The position numbers and the translations under genes were made by a program. From Methylobacillus flagellatus KT (GTDB taxonomy: Bacteria > Pseudomonadota > Gammaproteobacteria > Burkholderiales > Methylophilaceae): a stretch of DNA of 64,000 nucleotides. The notes below the pieces were generated by a model. The model saw only the letters and a program-made list of their open reading frames with translations, did not search any database and had not been told where the DNA came from. The stretch spans positions 2,790,001-2,854,000 of the forward strand of contig NC_007947.1 of NCBI RefSeq assembly GCF_000013705.1. The letters are read 5' to 3'. Shown here piece after piece: positions 62,526-64,000 of the stretch (position 1 is its first letter; the number at the start of each line of letters is the position of its first letter).

Positions 62526-63752
62526 ATGACTCAACAAACCGACCTGCAAAGCAAGACCAACATTGATCCTCTTGCCATGAATGATAGTTTTCTGGCGGCG
62601 GCGGATGCATTGGCCGTCGATCCCATGTTTGGCATCCCTGCCAATGTGCGTGAAGTCATAGCGCGCCGCGGCAATGCGACCAGACTGGTCATTCTCGGCA
62701 CCAAAGGCTTTGGCGCACATCTGATGAACGTCAGGCACGAACGGCCTTGCGAGGTTATCGCCGCAGTGGACGATTTCCGCTACCACTCGGGAGAGCTTTA
62801 TTATGGTCTGCCGATCATCTCTACCGATCGTTTCACCGAACTCGCCACACATGATCGTGATCTCGTCGCCCTTAATACCTGTCGTTATGACGGGCCCAAG
62901 CGTTTCTTCGATCAGATCTGTCGCACGCATGGAATTCCACATCTCAATTTCGAGCAGGCGGTACGCGCCTTTGGCCTACAAGGCAATGTCGATTATCGCG
63001 TCGATGATTGGGGAGCCGATATCGTACGCAACATCCCGGCATTCCAAACATTGGCACAACGTCTGGCCGACGACTATTCTGTACAAACGCTTTATGCTGT
63101 GCTGAATTTCCACCTCACCTGCGAACCTGAGTATTACCATGAGGTTGAACGTCCTTATTCCACGCTTTATTTCCGATCAGGCCTGCTGCGCTTTTCCGAT
63201 TCGGAAAAAATGGTGGATTGCGGTGCTTCCATTGGGGAATCGCTGGCGGGCTTGATCGGCGTGACCAAGGGAAAGTTTGAACGTGTGTGGATGATCGAAC
63301 CAGACCGCATCAATCTGCAAACCCTGCAAAACGTTTTGCGCCGCTATACGGACACCAACTTTGCTTCCAGGATCACAGTGCATGGCTGCGGTGCCGGCGA
63401 AAATACCATCCGGGTTCCCTTCAACCACGAAGGCGGTCACGGAGGTTTCGTCAAACCAGCAGATGCCGACCATGAACCGGCCGACTTGATCGATGTTCGT
63501 CCTATCGATGACATCATCGATGATGCCCCGACCTTCATCAAGATGGATATTGAAGGCTCCGAGCTGTCGGCCCTAAAAGGGGCGCGCCGAGCAATATCAG
63601 AACACAAACCGAAACTAGCTATTTCCGCCTATCACCGTTCGACTGACTTGCTTGACTTAACCAACTATATCCTTTCGATCCGCCCCGACTACCAGATCGG
63701 ATTGCGCCACCACACGCCGGATCGCTGGGATACCTGCCTTTACTTTTATTGA
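62526..63752 (+). CDS. FkbM family methyltransferase
   Basis: 408 residues. The C-terminal 200 form a SAM-dependent methyltransferase of FkbM type: MVDCGASIGESLAGLIG, the acidic loop VWMIEPDR, and FIKMDIEGSELSALKGARR. FkbM enzymes methylate hydroxyl groups of sugars and macrolides. The N-terminal 180 residues include a nucleotide-binding-like part (TRLVILGTKGFGAHLMN), similar to the N domain of some sugar O-methyltransferases. Three bases after the acyltransferase stop. It would supply a terminal O-methyl on the glycan. Confidence 0.88.
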   Translation: MTQQTDLQSKTNIDPLAMNDSFLAAADALAVDPMFGIPANVREVIARRGNATRLVILGTKGFGAHLMNVRHERPCEVIAAVDDFRYHSGELYYGLPIISTDRFTELATHDRDLVALNTCRYDGPKRFFDQICRTHGIPHLNFEQAVRAFGLQGNVDYRVDDWGADIVRNIPAFQTLAQRLADDYSVQTLYAVLNFHLTCEPEYYHEVERPYSTLYFRSGLLRFSDSEKMVDCGASIGESLAGLIGVTKGKFERVWMIEPDRINLQTLQNVLRRYTDTNFASRITVHGCGAGENTIRVPFNHEGGHGGFVKPADADHEPADLIDVRPIDDIIDDAPTFIKMDIEGSELSALKGARRAISEHKPKLAISAYHRSTDLLDLTNYILSIRPDYQIGLRHHTPDRWDTCLYFY

Positions 63753-63768
63753 GCGGAATCGGCGTCTC

Positions 63769-63945
63769 ATGAATTTCTCCCGTATTATCTGCCTGTCGGA
63801 TCCGCTGCTTGGCAGATATGGCGAGCTCTATCAAGCGCATGAGGGATGGGATTTGCCCGGACAGAGGCCGACCCTGGCACGCATGGCTGCCTATGCGCTT
63901 GGTCGGTGGGTGACATCAGATGCTGCCGTTCTCGACACCGGCTGA
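63769..63945 (+). pseudogene. Short or broken gene at the window end
   Basis: A frame of 58 residues starts ATG 16 bases after the FkbM gene (MNFSRIICLSDPLLGRYGEL..) and stops at 63945, right after SDAAVLDTG. From 63942 another frame continues LNIRCFGIEASALASSYTG to the window edge. LDTG followed by FGIEAS is suggestive of a SAM-binding domain with a frameshift in between, but the rest is outside. It could also be a true short gene. Confidence 0.35.
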
Positions 63946-64000
63946 ACATCCGCTGTTTTGGCATTGAAGCTTCTGCGCTTGCCTCCAGCTATACGGGGTT

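Overview
The window looks like chromosome of a methylotrophic betaproteobacterium of the Methylophilaceae, probably Methylobacillus or a close relative. The reasons are content and style: a GC-rich protein-coding background, a solitary pqqA peptide gene, a GND-type 6-phosphogluconate dehydrogenase (a core enzyme of the dissimilatory RuMP cycle), and a sucrose locus of fructokinase, fused sucrose-phosphate synthase/phosphatase and amylosucrase. That fused arrangement is known from Methylobacillus flagellatus. The placement is inference; there is no rRNA in the window.

Layout. 1-3443: end of a hybrid kinase, then CheR, CheB and REC-kinase genes. 3512-12338: housekeeping and envelope genes (SDR/LysR pair, ung, small periplasmic proteins, PsiF-repeat proteins, MerC-like protein, gnd, dienelactone hydrolase). 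12468-21225: a defence block with an Mrr-like endonuclease and a type I restriction-modification operon (hsdM, rhuM, hsdS, hsdR). It is followed by about 870 bases without an intact gene, containing a decayed DUF2235-type hydrolase. 22095-28034: sucrose operon ending in an MscS-type channel. 28118-28862: histidine-rich metal-binding protein with a zinc-type ArsR repressor. 29025-37373: ProQ, NUDIX, a molybdenum hydroxylase set (iorA, iorB, xdhC and a MocA-like protein) with a divergent LysR, an MFS transporter and a VanZ-like protein.

37374-40064 is a likely small island: one AAA ATPase of the OLD type with an HEPN-like motif at its C terminus, next to a decayed radC. 40065-46211 carries two cyclic-di-GMP proteins. 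46307-50605 has an isoleucine-dioxygenase-like hydroxylase, an LplT-like transporter, an entericidin-like lipoprotein, pqqA, and a LysR/DoxX pair. 50735-54187 has a DODA-type dioxygenase, mltA, apaG and thiSG.

The most striking region is 54498-63945: ten intact genes on one strand, mostly overlapping or a few bases apart, and a broken reading frame at the window end. They encode a GT41 O-GlcNAc-transferase-like protein, a DegT aminotransferase, an acyl carrier protein, a KAS III, two SDR reductases, two left-handed beta-helix transferases, a Rieske oxygenase and an FkbM methyltransferase. I read it as a pathway that builds an amino sugar with a custom short acyl group, oxidises and methylates it, and attaches it to protein or a surface polymer. 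It resembles the logic of flagellin glycosylation islands in Pseudomonas, but the Rieske oxygenase and the leading GT41 protein make this combination unusual.
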